Shown here: positions 1 through 6,121 of the stretch, one piece after another
Layout: each line of letters begins with the position of its first letter
How positions within the stretch are numbered: the first letter of the stretch is position 1
Assembly (NCBI GenBank): GCA_030642565.1
Contig: DAOWNM010000098.1
Span: 1 to 8,924 of the forward strand
Reading direction: 5' to 3'
Origin: Bacteroidota bacterium
Lineage (GTDB): Bacteria > Bacteroidota > Bacteroidia > Bacteroidales > GCA-2748055
Length of the DNA stretch: 8,924 nucleotides
Made by a program: the position numbers and the translations under genes
Notes under the pieces: generated by a model
What the model was told of the DNA's origin: nothing
The model's database searches: none
What the model saw: only the letters and a program-made list of their open reading frames with translations

Positions 1-442
1 CAAAATCTGTAAGCTCTATGCTGACGGGGAGGACCGGGAAGATTTAAAGCAGGAGATTATTTATCAGCTGTGGAAATCCTATCCGACCTACCGTGGTGAT
101 TCAAAGTTCCAGTCGTGGATGTACCGTGTAGCCCTGAATACGGCAATGCTTGGCCTGAGGGCCCGGAAAATGAAGTACATAAGGCTTTCGGATCATGATG
201 TGGAGATCCCTGAGGATCCTTTTGAGAATCAGGATCAGAAGATCAGGGTAAGGCAATTGTACAGACAGATTTCAAAACTAAAAGACCTGGATAAGACCAT
301 TATTTTCCTCTACCTGGAACAGTGTTCCTACGATGAGATCGCTGAGATTACCGGGATCAGTACCAAAAATGTAAGTGTACGCCTGGTGAGGATCCGGGAG
401 AAACTCAGAGCGAAATTGCACATACAAAATACGGCACCATGA
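1..442 (+). CDS. ECF-type RNA polymerase sigma-70 factor, 5' end cut by window edge
   Basis: The reading frame is open from the window edge (first full codon at base 2) to TGA at 440-442, giving about 146 visible residues. The ATG at 119 is internal and not the start. The first part matches sigma region 2: an acidic stretch followed by EIIYQLWKSYPTYRGDSKF and then SWMYRVALNTA, which is the core-binding and -10 recognition segment. After a charged linker, region 4 begins at LDKTIIFLYLEQCSYDEIAE and carries a helix-turn-helix (YDEIAEITGISTKNVSVRLVRIREKL) that would read the -35 element. The spacing of the two regions fits a compact extracytoplasmic-function factor. It overlaps the next gene by ATGA, so the two are probably co-translated. 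The family is clear; the regulon and inducing signal cannot be read from the sequence. Confidence 0.93.
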   Translation, partial: KICKLYADGEDREDLKQEIIYQLWKSYPTYRGDSKFQSWMYRVALNTAMLGLRARKMKYIRLSDHDVEIPEDPFENQDQKIRVRQLYRQISKLKDLDKTIIFLYLEQCSYDEIAEITGISTKNVSVRLVRIREKLRAKLHIQNTAP

Positions 443-1149
443 AAAAGGATAAACTGATTCATATGTGGCAGGAGGGAAGTGACCGGATGTTCAGGGATGA
501 AAAAATGGACAGAGACATGATTACACAATATTTGAACGAAAAGACACTGAAAGGAAACAGGAGTATCAATTTCAATCTTGTTTTTTACGGAGCAGTACAG
601 GTGGCCAACATCATCCTGCTCTCCATGAATCTGGCGGGTTACCTGAATAACCCGGCAATGGTATGGGTCCTGATTTCCCAGATAGCCTTCACCATTGGAA
701 TCCTGGTATTTGGGATGGATATCTTCTATAAATTCAGGGAGATCAACAACTACAGCGACTCACTGCAAAACCTGATTCAAAAGCAACTCTGGTTTTTCCG
801 GAAACCTTATGAGGTCTGGCTGGTCCTGGCCTCGGTTTCGGTCATCATTCTGATGACCAATGTGAACCTGTACATTGATAACGACAATGGAACGTATATC
901 ATCAACAACAAGGTGATGTTTGTGGGTGTGACCCTTGCGGCATTCCTTATTATCTATGGAGCACAAAAAATGACGAGTCTGCTGGGATTGCGCAGGCTGA
1001 AAACCTACCTGGCCGACCTGCAGCAGGGGGCGCTGGACCAGAGCCAACAAATGGAGCGCTCCAGAAAAAAATACTTCTGGCTATGGGTGGCAGTTTTTAT
1101 AATCCTTACTACCTCCCTGGTATTCGGGATAATGACCGCTCTCAGGTGA
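439..1149 (+). CDS. Five-helix membrane protein, possible regulator of the adjacent sigma factor
   Basis: This encodes a 236-residue integral membrane protein. Its ATG overlaps the sigma-factor stop (ATGA, 439-442). Residues 1-40 are hydrophilic and charged (MWQEGSDRMFRDEKMDRDMI) and probably cytoplasmic. Hydrophobic segments lie near residues 45-67, 74-96, 124-146, 158-177 and 212-234. A basic and glutamine-rich stretch (about 180-211) separates the last two. I do not recognise a named family. There is no zinc-finger anti-sigma motif (HxxxCxxC) and no FecR-like domain. Co-translation with an ECF sigma factor suggests a membrane anti-sigma or sensor role, with the N-terminal 40 residues or the 180-211 segment as the likely contact. 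That is inference from position only. The last 8 bases overlap the end of the convergent hydroxylase remnant. Confidence 0.85.
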   Translation: MKKDKLIHMWQEGSDRMFRDEKMDRDMITQYLNEKTLKGNRSINFNLVFYGAVQVANIILLSMNLAGYLNNPAMVWVLISQIAFTIGILVFGMDIFYKFREINNYSDSLQNLIQKQLWFFRKPYEVWLVLASVSVIILMTNVNLYIDNDNGTYIINNKVMFVGVTLAAFLIIYGAQKMTSLLGLRRLKTYLADLQQGALDQSQQMERSRKKYFWLWVAVFIILTTSLVFGIMTALR

Positions 1150-1513
1150 ACTCTCCTTTTACCTTATTGATCCCTTCCAGGACCCTTTCAGGGGTCATGG
1201 GCATCTGGAAAAGACGGGCACCACAGGCATCATAGATGGCATTGGCAAGTGCCCCGCCCATACAGATAATGGCCGGTTCACCACCCCCTTGGGGCGGCTG
1301 ATCCTGGCGGTCCAGGATCACGTTGTCGATCATCACCACTACCCAGGTCCCGGCATCGGTTCCATATGCCATACCAATCCCTCTTCCCCTGAATCCTCCA
1401 CCAAGGAAAGGTGAGATCACCCTTACATCCTCCAGCTCCATTTTCAGTTCTCTGGCAATATGATCCTGCGCTCCGAAAGGTGACTGGGCAGAAGCCCATA
1501 CAGTTACTTTATT
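1142..1513 (-). pseudogene. Remnant of xanthine dehydrogenase-family molybdopterin-binding large subunit
   Basis: The minus-strand frame from the codon after the TGA at 1514-1516 down to TGA at 1142-1144 encodes about 124 residues. They join three conserved blocks of the molybdenum hydroxylase large subunit (the XDH and isoquinoline 1-oxidoreductase beta family). Block one is VTVWASAQSPFGAQD through VISPFLGGGF. Block two is GRGIGMAYGTDAGTW. Block three is ILDRQDQPPQGGGEP followed by ANAIYDACGARLFQMPMTPERV, the family's usual C-terminus. The Glu of GGGEP (codon 1277-1279) is the conserved catalytic base. Intact proteins have roughly 700 or more residues. Here the N-terminal half and the segments after GGGF (near 1390) and after GTWVV (near 1330) are missing, without a frame break. 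No good start codon exists upstream of the first block; the ATG at 1441 falls inside it. It is almost certainly non-functional as an enzyme. Confidence 0.86.
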
Positions 1514-2098
1514 TCAGTTTGTTGCGTTCTCATAATCTTCCCGGGTATCAATGTCCACAAGGATCCCGGGCTCATCCACCTCCACCTCCAGCACATCTTC
1601 AGGAAAGTGGTGCCGCAGTGACCTGAGTCCCTCTTCCAGGTCCAGGCTCTCTACCTCTTTCCTGTACTTCATATCCACAAGCAGGGGGTGTCCCCGGCGG
1701 TAGTTATACACCGGGATAACAATTCCATATAACTCCTCATTGTAAGCATCAATCACTGTATTGGTTACAGCCGGAGAGATCCCAGGCTGGTCCCCCAGGA
1801 ATATGAGGGCCGTTACGGCATCCGGTGGCAGGGCCCTGATTCCGCAGATTACAGAAGAAAGCATCCCTTGTTCATGTCTTTTGTTGTGACAGAACTGAAC
1901 AGGTTTTTGCCCTATGGTTTGCTGGATCTTTTCATGGTTGGGTCCAAGCACCACTATCACGTGGTCTATGGAGGAATTCAGCACGTTCTCAATGACAGTC
2001 TCAATGATGGTACTTTGACCAAAAGGCAGCAACAGTTTCTGACTGCCCATGCGCCGGGAAGAGCCGGCTGCCAGTATAACGGCCCAGTTACTTCCCAT
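1514..2098 (-). CDS. MocA/MobA-like molybdenum cofactor nucleotidyltransferase
   Basis: This encodes 194 residues, the usual length for MocA. These enzymes transfer CMP (MocA) or GMP (MobA) from the nucleotide to molybdopterin in the cytoplasm. The nucleotide-binding signature AVILAAGSSRRMGSQK lies at residues 6-21. The LAAG form, rather than LAGG, is typical of the CTP-using MocA branch. Further conserved parts are NKRHEQGMLSSV (72-83), GDQPG (102-106) with the metal-binding Asp, RRGHP (134-138) and DIDTREDYE (182-190). I chose the ATG at 2096-2098, immediately before the signature; the open frame extends 47 codons further but lies inside xdhC and looks unrelated. It overlaps the end of xdhC by 11 bases, so the two are probably translationally coupled. 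The neighbour indicates a role in hydroxylase maturation. Its TGA stop is directly followed, in the same frame, by the hydroxylase remnant. Confidence 0.9.
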   Translation of the reverse strand: MGSNWAVILAAGSSRRMGSQKLLLPFGQSTIIETVIENVLNSSIDHVIVVLGPNHEKIQQTIGQKPVQFCHNKRHEQGMLSSVICGIRALPPDAVTALIFLGDQPGISPAVTNTVIDAYNEELYGIVIPVYNYRRGHPLLVDMKYRKEVESLDLEEGLRSLRHHFPEDVLEVEVDEPGILVDIDTREDYENATN

Positions 2099-3182
2099 AA
2101 GATTCTTCTTTTCTGTTGCGTACTTCCACCAGCTGGGCAGCGATACTGATGGCGATCTCCTGAACTGTTTTGGATCCAATGGGCAGACCAATGGGGGTAT
2201 GAATGGCTGACCACTGTTCGGGGGTGGCCCACCCTTCATCGAGGAACTGATTTTTCATGATCCCCACCTTGTGGGTACTGCCGATCATCCCAATAAAGGC
2301 TGCATCTGAGCCGATGCAGGCTCTCAGGGCTTCACCATCATGGGCATGTCCCCTGGTAACGATGACGATGAAGGTATCCGCATCAGGCTTCAGCTCATTC
2401 AGGGCTTCGCCAATCTCCTTGACCACCAGATGATCTGCATCAGGAATGTGATCACTGCTGGCAAAATCGGGACGGTCATCCACCACGGTTACCTCGAACT
2501 CCAATAGCATTCCAAGATGGGCCAGGGCCTTTCCTATATGTCCTCCTCCGGCAATCACCAGGTGAGGCATGGGTTTGATATGTTCCAGGAAGGCCATTTC
2601 AACCTGGTGCAGGGGATTTGCTTTCAGATCAATTTCGGTATATCCGTATCTTAGGGCCTGCTTCAAATGATCCCGGATCAACTTCTTAAATGCCGGTTCC
2701 AATCCAGCTGGAAGATCCAATCCAGCTGGATGATCCTCCGGTCCGGTTCTGTTGATCCAATACCGCCTGATCATCCTTCCCTGGTCATGTTTCTGGCTGA
2801 CCCCTGTAAGGAGGAATCCATCCTGGCGTCTGGATAGGGTATTTTCCATCTCCTCCAGGGCAGCCAGATGAATGGAAGGATCTGCATCGACAAGGACCTC
2901 GGCTTCACCTCCGCAAATGGCCCCAGCAGCACCCTGTTCCGAATCAAGATTGAAGTAAAAATGGTCCGAGACCCTTGAAATCATAACACTCTCGGCAATG
3001 TGCTGCACTTCGCTCTCCAGCAGTCCGCCTCCCACCGTTCCAGCCAGCAGTCCGTGTTCACAGAAAAGTGCAGAACTTCCGGGTCTCTGGGGAGTCGATC
3101 CTGCTGTTCGTACTACGGTAGCAATAACGATTCCGGTTCCTGACCGGATCTGTTCAAGTATCATATGGTAGATACTTCTCAT
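2088..3182 (-). CDS. xdhC: XdhC/CoxI-family molybdenum hydroxylase maturation factor
   Basis: This encodes 364 residues from the preferred start. XdhC-type proteins bind molybdenum cofactor, promote its sulfuration and insert it into xanthine dehydrogenase-like apoenzymes in the cytoplasm. The N-terminal XdhC_CoxI domain shows VIATVVRTAGSTPQRPG (about 19-35), GTVGGG (48-53) and a CGGEAEV segment (about 90-96). The C-terminal Rossmann-type domain shows HLVIAGGGHIGKAL (207-220), VVDDRPDF (233-240), TRGHAHDGEAL (276-286), GMIGS (298-302) and the family ending PIGLPIGSKTVQEIAISIAA. The ATG at 3180-3182 (MRSIYHMILEQ) best matches the family N-terminus. The frame stays open to an ATG at 3266, which would overlap the upstream gene by 20 bases and add 28 unconserved residues. 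The inter-domain linker carries an 18-bp tandem duplication. All recognised motifs look intact. Confidence 0.92.
   Translation of the reverse strand: MRSIYHMILEQIRSGTGIVIATVVRTAGSTPQRPGSSALFCEHGLLAGTVGGGLLESEVQHIAESVMISRVSDHFYFNLDSEQGAAGAICGGEAEVLVDADPSIHLAALEEMENTLSRRQDGFLLTGVSQKHDQGRMIRRYWINRTGPEDHPAGLDLPAGLEPAFKKLIRDHLKQALRYGYTEIDLKANPLHQVEMAFLEHIKPMPHLVIAGGGHIGKALAHLGMLLEFEVTVVDDRPDFASSDHIPDADHLVVKEIGEALNELKPDADTFIVIVTRGHAHDGEALRACIGSDAAFIGMIGSTHKVGIMKNQFLDEGWATPEQWSAIHTPIGLPIGSKTVQEIAISIAAQLVEVRNRKEESYGK
2699..2734. repeat. 18-bp direct tandem duplication inside xdhC
   Basis: The units at 2699-2716 and 2717-2734 match at 17 of 18 positions (ccaatccagctggaagat against ccaatccagctggatgat). 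Read on the minus strand they encode two successive six-residue units, PAGLD and PAGLE with their flanking residues, in the linker between the two XdhC domains. The multiple-of-three length keeps the frame. It looks like a recent slippage duplication in a tolerant linker. Confidence 0.88.
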
Positions 3183-3246
3183 GCTATCAATTGCTTGGGT
3201 GAAGCTTAAATGATTCTGACCAGTGTGATGATCAGGATAGAGCATA

Positions 3247-3729
3247 TCAGCACTGCAGGCGACCACAACCTGGACAAAAGAGAGGTTTGTATCCTGTTTT
3301 CTTCCCGGATTTTACTGTATACCAGCCTGCTGTCAGGTATCCCAGGGGAACTGTAATCATAGAAATCACAATGGCAACAGGTGCTGTGTATACGGCCAGT
3401 GGAATGTTGGTAGATGCATAGAAGCAGGCTGCAGATCCTGTGGCAAATCTCACCAGGGGGAACATGGCCGTAACGATGATAGCAGCTCCGGCACCCAAAA
3501 GAATCCGGTTAATCAGTCTTGTTGAGAATTGATTCTTAACGGGCAAAAGTTTGCGCGTAATGCTCCAGATAAAGGAGACCCGGAAAAATGCCATCCCGGT
3601 AAGAATAGCACCCGTAAACAGGGCGGCACATTTTTGAAGTCCAATACCGGCAGCAAATTCAGTCAGGCCCCAGACAGACCAGACAACCACAATAATTCCC
3701 AGGTTTGATTTAACGGTGGAGGTAGTCAT
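3247..3729 (-). CDS. Four-helix membrane protein heading the xdhC operon, family not recognised
   Basis: This encodes 160 residues from the ATG at 3727-3729. Hydrophobic segments lie near residues 10-31, 34-55, 75-96 and 107-136. Basic residues fall between helices two and three (RKLLPVK) and after helix four (VKSGKK), which suggests cytoplasmic loops there. The first segment contains VWGLTEFAAGIGLQKC. Small, acidic W-G-x-x-E helices of this kind occur in some substrate-binding membrane subunits, but I cannot place it in a named family. The C-terminus ends in CPGCGRLQC, a short cysteine-rich tail that might bind metal. It is the first gene of the operon that continues with xdhC and the MocA-like gene, 64 bases upstream of the preferred xdhC start. 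A link to hydroxylase metabolism, such as substrate or cofactor movement or an electron partner, is inferred from position alone. Confidence 0.8.
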   Translation of the reverse strand: MTTSTVKSNLGIIVVVWSVWGLTEFAAGIGLQKCAALFTGAILTGMAFFRVSFIWSITRKLLPVKNQFSTRLINRILLGAGAAIIVTAMFPLVRFATGSAACFYASTNIPLAVYTAPVAIVISMITVPLGYLTAGWYTVKSGKKTGYKPLFCPGCGRLQC

Positions 3730-3751
3730 AATAGAAACATTTTTAGCTATA

Positions 3752-3759
3752 TAAATATA
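3752..3759 (-). promoter_or_regulatory. Candidate -7 element for the xdhC operon
   Basis: Read on the minus strand, 3759-3752 is TATATTTA, seven of eight matches to the Bacteroidota -7 consensus TAnnTTTG, in an AT-rich stretch 22 bases before the ATG at 3729. No clear TTG lies at the expected -33 distance, so this is weak. Confidence 0.27.
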
Positions 3760-3768
3760 TGATTTTTA

Positions 3769-3799
3769 TTGACTTCCCTCTTCTAAGATTGTAACTTGT
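3769..3799 (+). promoter_or_regulatory. Candidate Bacteroidota-type promoter for the CxxC-pair protein
   Basis: TTG at 3769-3771 (a possible -33 element) is followed after 20 bases by TAACTTGT at 3792-3799, close to the TAnnTTTG -7 consensus. Transcription would start near 3806 and leave a leader of about 23 bases before the ATG at 3829. Spacing and position both fit, but the -7 match is imperfect. Confidence 0.36.
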
Positions 3800-3828
3800 A
3801 CAGTCAGAAACCCCTTATTTATCTGATC

Positions 3829-4242
3829 ATGAATAATCAGTACTTATGTCCTTATTGCAGGGGCCATATAAGGGTGGGAGATTACATTGTATTCAAAATC
3901 CGGAATACAAGAAGAGAGAAAGGATTGCTGCTGGTCCATCCCGAAGTTGGCAACTATTCAAGCATTAAACATCCCCTGTTTCACTTTGAAGAGGGTGAGC
4001 GGATCGATTTCTTTTGTCCGCTCTGTTTGCAGAGTCTGGATGCTGAGGTGGATGAAAACCTGGTTCATGTGGTGATGGTTGATGAACTGCAAACCGAGCA
4101 TGAGATCTATTTCTCCCGCATTGCCGGGGAGCAGAGCACATACCAGGTTTCGGAGGAGGGTATAAAAGCAACCGGCGAACATTCGCACCGGTATACCATC
4201 TTCAAAATGCCGGATGAACTATTCCAGTACCTGGACAACTAG
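3829..4242 (+). CDS. Small protein with two CxxC pairs (zinc-ribbon-like), function unknown
   Basis: This encodes 137 residues from the ATG at 3829 (MNNQYLCPYC). The frame can be extended to a TTG at 3796, but that overlaps the candidate -7 element and adds only unconserved residues. CPYC (7-10) and CPLC (63-66) form two CxxC pairs about 55 residues apart, a spacing able to build one zinc-ribbon or rubredoxin-like site. Between them lie basic residues (KIRNTRREKG) and NYSSIKHPLFHFEEGERIDF. The second half is a plain alpha/beta segment with no recognised domain. No signal peptide or membrane segment is present, so it is probably cytoplasmic. It resembles uncharacterised conserved proteins of the Bacteroidota as I recall them, but I cannot name a family. 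It stands alone, divergent from the xdhC operon and convergent with the peptidase gene. Confidence 0.83.
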   Translation: MNNQYLCPYCRGHIRVGDYIVFKIRNTRREKGLLLVHPEVGNYSSIKHPLFHFEEGERIDFFCPLCLQSLDAEVDENLVHVVMVDELQTEHEIYFSRIAGEQSTYQVSEEGIKATGEHSHRYTIFKMPDELFQYLDN

Positions 4243-4421
4243 GATCCTGCACCTCCTGCCTTCAAGCTGTTTTACCTAACAAAACGGCATCATCATTGTT
4301 ATTTCTATTAAAGGAGTAATGGAAATATCAGGCAGCAGCAATGGCATACTGAATATTCAACCTCTGGGATTTCCCTGGGCAATGATTTCGTTTTAATGGA
4401 TGGAAGGGAGGAATTTCCGGG
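4243..4421. other. Convergent intergenic region, 179 bases
   Basis: This lies between the stops of the CxxC-pair gene and the M1 peptidase gene. It holds the possible terminator described above and a 25-codon open frame from the ATG at 4319 that has no credible ribosome site or similarity. I see no RNA gene or mobile element. Confidence 0.6.
4266..4310 (+). terminator. Possible rho-independent terminator after the CxxC-pair gene
   Basis: GCTGTTTT (4266-4273) pairs with AAAACGGC (4281-4288) as an 8-bp stem, with one G-U in RNA, around a 7-base loop. It lies 24 bases after the TAA. A moderately T-rich tract (ATTGTTATTTCTATT) follows but has no clean T-run. The stem is only partly GC, so strength is doubtful. 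Confidence 0.4.
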
Positions 4422-6011
4422 TTAATGGAGCTCAAATAGAAGCCAGGTGTCGGGATCGAGTATAATTTCCTCCGGTTTAAAAGGCAGATCAAAGGTAAAT
4501 GTCTGCTCCGATGCATGGATGGTTAGCCTTTTTCTAACCAATTTTCCAGAGTTATTCTTAATCTCTACTTCCAGGGGAAATGCAAAAACGTAATGTTCCT
4601 GGTGCTGACTGATGGTCAATATGATTTTTTTGCCGCGTGTTTTCCAACGTGCAGAAAGTACGGGGTGTCCCGACTGGTAAAACCATTGCTGGAAGAAATC
4701 ATTATAGCTTTTTCCTGTTACTGACTCTACTACAGCCAGGAAATCTTCTGTAAGGGCATTGCTGAATTTGAATCTGTCATAGAAAGTCTGTACACACTCC
4801 TGGAACAACTCATCTCCCATATCATGTCGCAGCATATGAAGTACCCAGCCGGCCTTTTCATAAGAGTTCTTATTGAGCAGGCGAATGGACACAGGAAGGG
4901 TTGTATCCACAATGGGGGCTAGTCTGCGGTGGGCAAATCTTAACACCTGTCCCCTCTCATCCAGCATGGAGGCCACAAACGCTTCCCGGCCGTGTGTATG
5001 CTCGATATAGATATCGGTGAGGTAAGTGGCAAACCCTTCACTGAGCCAGATGTGGTGCCAGTCCAGTTCCGAAACTGCATCGCCAAACCACTGGTGGGCA
5101 ATCTCATGGGCAAAAAGAGTCTCATGGTCCTGTTTCCCGTTGACGGTCCGTTCATGATAGAAGATGCAGCTGGCATTTTCCATACCCCCATAGACTGTTT
5201 TGGATTGCACATTGGCCAGTTTCAGATAGGGATAGGGGGCGATATAGGATTCAAAAAAATCCAGGGGTTTTGTGGCGATGCTGTAATCATAGAAGCCCTC
5301 CTCCCGGTTTTGGGGATAGACCCAGGTGGAGACTGGAACCCCCGATAGGCTTTGAATCTCCTCTACCGCGAAAGGGCTCACCCCGATAACCATCAACTTG
5401 GTGGAGAGCGGGACCGATGTTTTCCAGTGTGAAATCACTCTTCCTGCCTCTCTCTTTTCAGAGAGGTTTTCCCCTACGGCAACCACCTCGTAATGATCCG
5501 GTGCTGATACAATAAACTCTGCTACAGCCTTATCTGACGGGTGGTCCACCAGCGGCAGCCAGTGATGGCCCCGGTTGGGCCAGTTGTCGCCAAAGAAGGT
5601 CCGGTCGCCATATTTGTTTTTCGAGATAATCAGGCCATCAGTGGGAACTCCACTGTAAACGATCCTGTAGCTTCGTTGTGTCCCTTTTGGGGCCCTGGGA
5701 ATAGTGAGGGTAATGCGATCATCCTGATGAAGATAGAGAACTTCCCGGCCATCCTCGGTAATCTGCTCCACCTTCATTCCGGCAGTGTCTGCAAGGCTGT
5801 AGGATAGATCGAGTTGAAACTGGTCCACATTCTTCCTGAACGCGATCTCAATATCAGCTATACCATGAATAACATTGGTAGTATCGTTCAGGTCGATCTC
5901 AAAACGGTAACTGAGCACATCGATGGCCTCGAATCTGTTGTGATGATCCTGACCCTTTAAAGGTAATACCAGGAGAGCAGTCAGTAGATATAGAAGCAGA
6001 AGTTTTTGCAT
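4422..6011 (-). CDS. Secreted M1-family zinc metallopeptidase (aminopeptidase)
   Basis: This encodes 529 residues. Residues 1-20 (MQKLLLLYLLTALLVLPLKG) form a signal peptide with likely cleavage before QD, so the enzyme acts in the periplasm or outside the cell. Residues 25-215 form the N-terminal beta domain. The catalytic domain carries the aminopeptidase motif GGMEN (275-279), the zinc site HEIAH (302-306) with the third ligand Glu325 in WLSEGFATY, and the transition-state Tyr384 in NKNSYEKAGW. All M1 catalytic residues are present, so it should remove N-terminal residues from peptides. A short beta-type C-terminal part ends in LDPDTWLLFE, common in bacterial M1 enzymes. It is shorter than the roughly 850-900 residue PepN type and lacks the long helical C-terminal domain. 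Lying 110 bases downstream of the methyltransferase-like gene on the same strand, it may have its own promoter. Confidence 0.95.
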   Translation of the reverse strand: MQKLLLLYLLTALLVLPLKGQDHHNRFEAIDVLSYRFEIDLNDTTNVIHGIADIEIAFRKNVDQFQLDLSYSLADTAGMKVEQITEDGREVLYLHQDDRITLTIPRAPKGTQRSYRIVYSGVPTDGLIISKNKYGDRTFFGDNWPNRGHHWLPLVDHPSDKAVAEFIVSAPDHYEVVAVGENLSEKREAGRVISHWKTSVPLSTKLMVIGVSPFAVEEIQSLSGVPVSTWVYPQNREEGFYDYSIATKPLDFFESYIAPYPYLKLANVQSKTVYGGMENASCIFYHERTVNGKQDHETLFAHEIAHQWFGDAVSELDWHHIWLSEGFATYLTDIYIEHTHGREAFVASMLDERGQVLRFAHRRLAPIVDTTLPVSIRLLNKNSYEKAGWVLHMLRHDMGDELFQECVQTFYDRFKFSNALTEDFLAVVESVTGKSYNDFFQQWFYQSGHPVLSARWKTRGKKIILTISQHQEHYVFAFPLEVEIKNNSGKLVRKRLTIHASEQTFTFDLPFKPEEIILDPDTWLLFELH

Positions 6012-6121
6012 GATATTCAGGTTCCCGGTCTATTTTGGCGCCGAAATTTATAAATTTTTCAATAAATCACTGATACTGGCGGATGGAGAATGAAGCTGGC
6101 CTGTTGACAAAAAGCGGAGAT

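Noticed and set aside
1278..1499. A 73-codon minus-strand frame beginning MGFCPVTF over the hydroxylase remnant
   Set aside because: It reads the same DNA in a shifted frame. The conserved hydroxylase blocks lie in the other frame, so this is a shadow.
1514..1516. TGA read as an amino acid, making a MocA-hydroxylase fusion protein
   Set aside because: TGA ends other genes in this window (sigma factor and membrane protein), the MocA-like protein is already of normal length, and the remnant lacks most of its domain.
2099..2239. N-terminal extension of the MocA-like protein
   Set aside because: The 47 extra residues are proline-rich nonsense read out of frame through the xdhC C-terminus. The family starts at the LAAG signature near the ATG at 2098.
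4319..4396. A 25-codon open frame starting at an ATG just after AAAGGAG in the intergenic region
   Set aside because: Only two bases separate GGAG from the ATG, too close for a ribosome site, and the peptide shows no recognisable feature.
6012..6121. Promoter upstream of the M1 peptidase
   Set aside because: TAAATTTC resembles a -7 element, but it lies in a generally AT-rich stretch with no TTG at the expected distance, so I did not call it.
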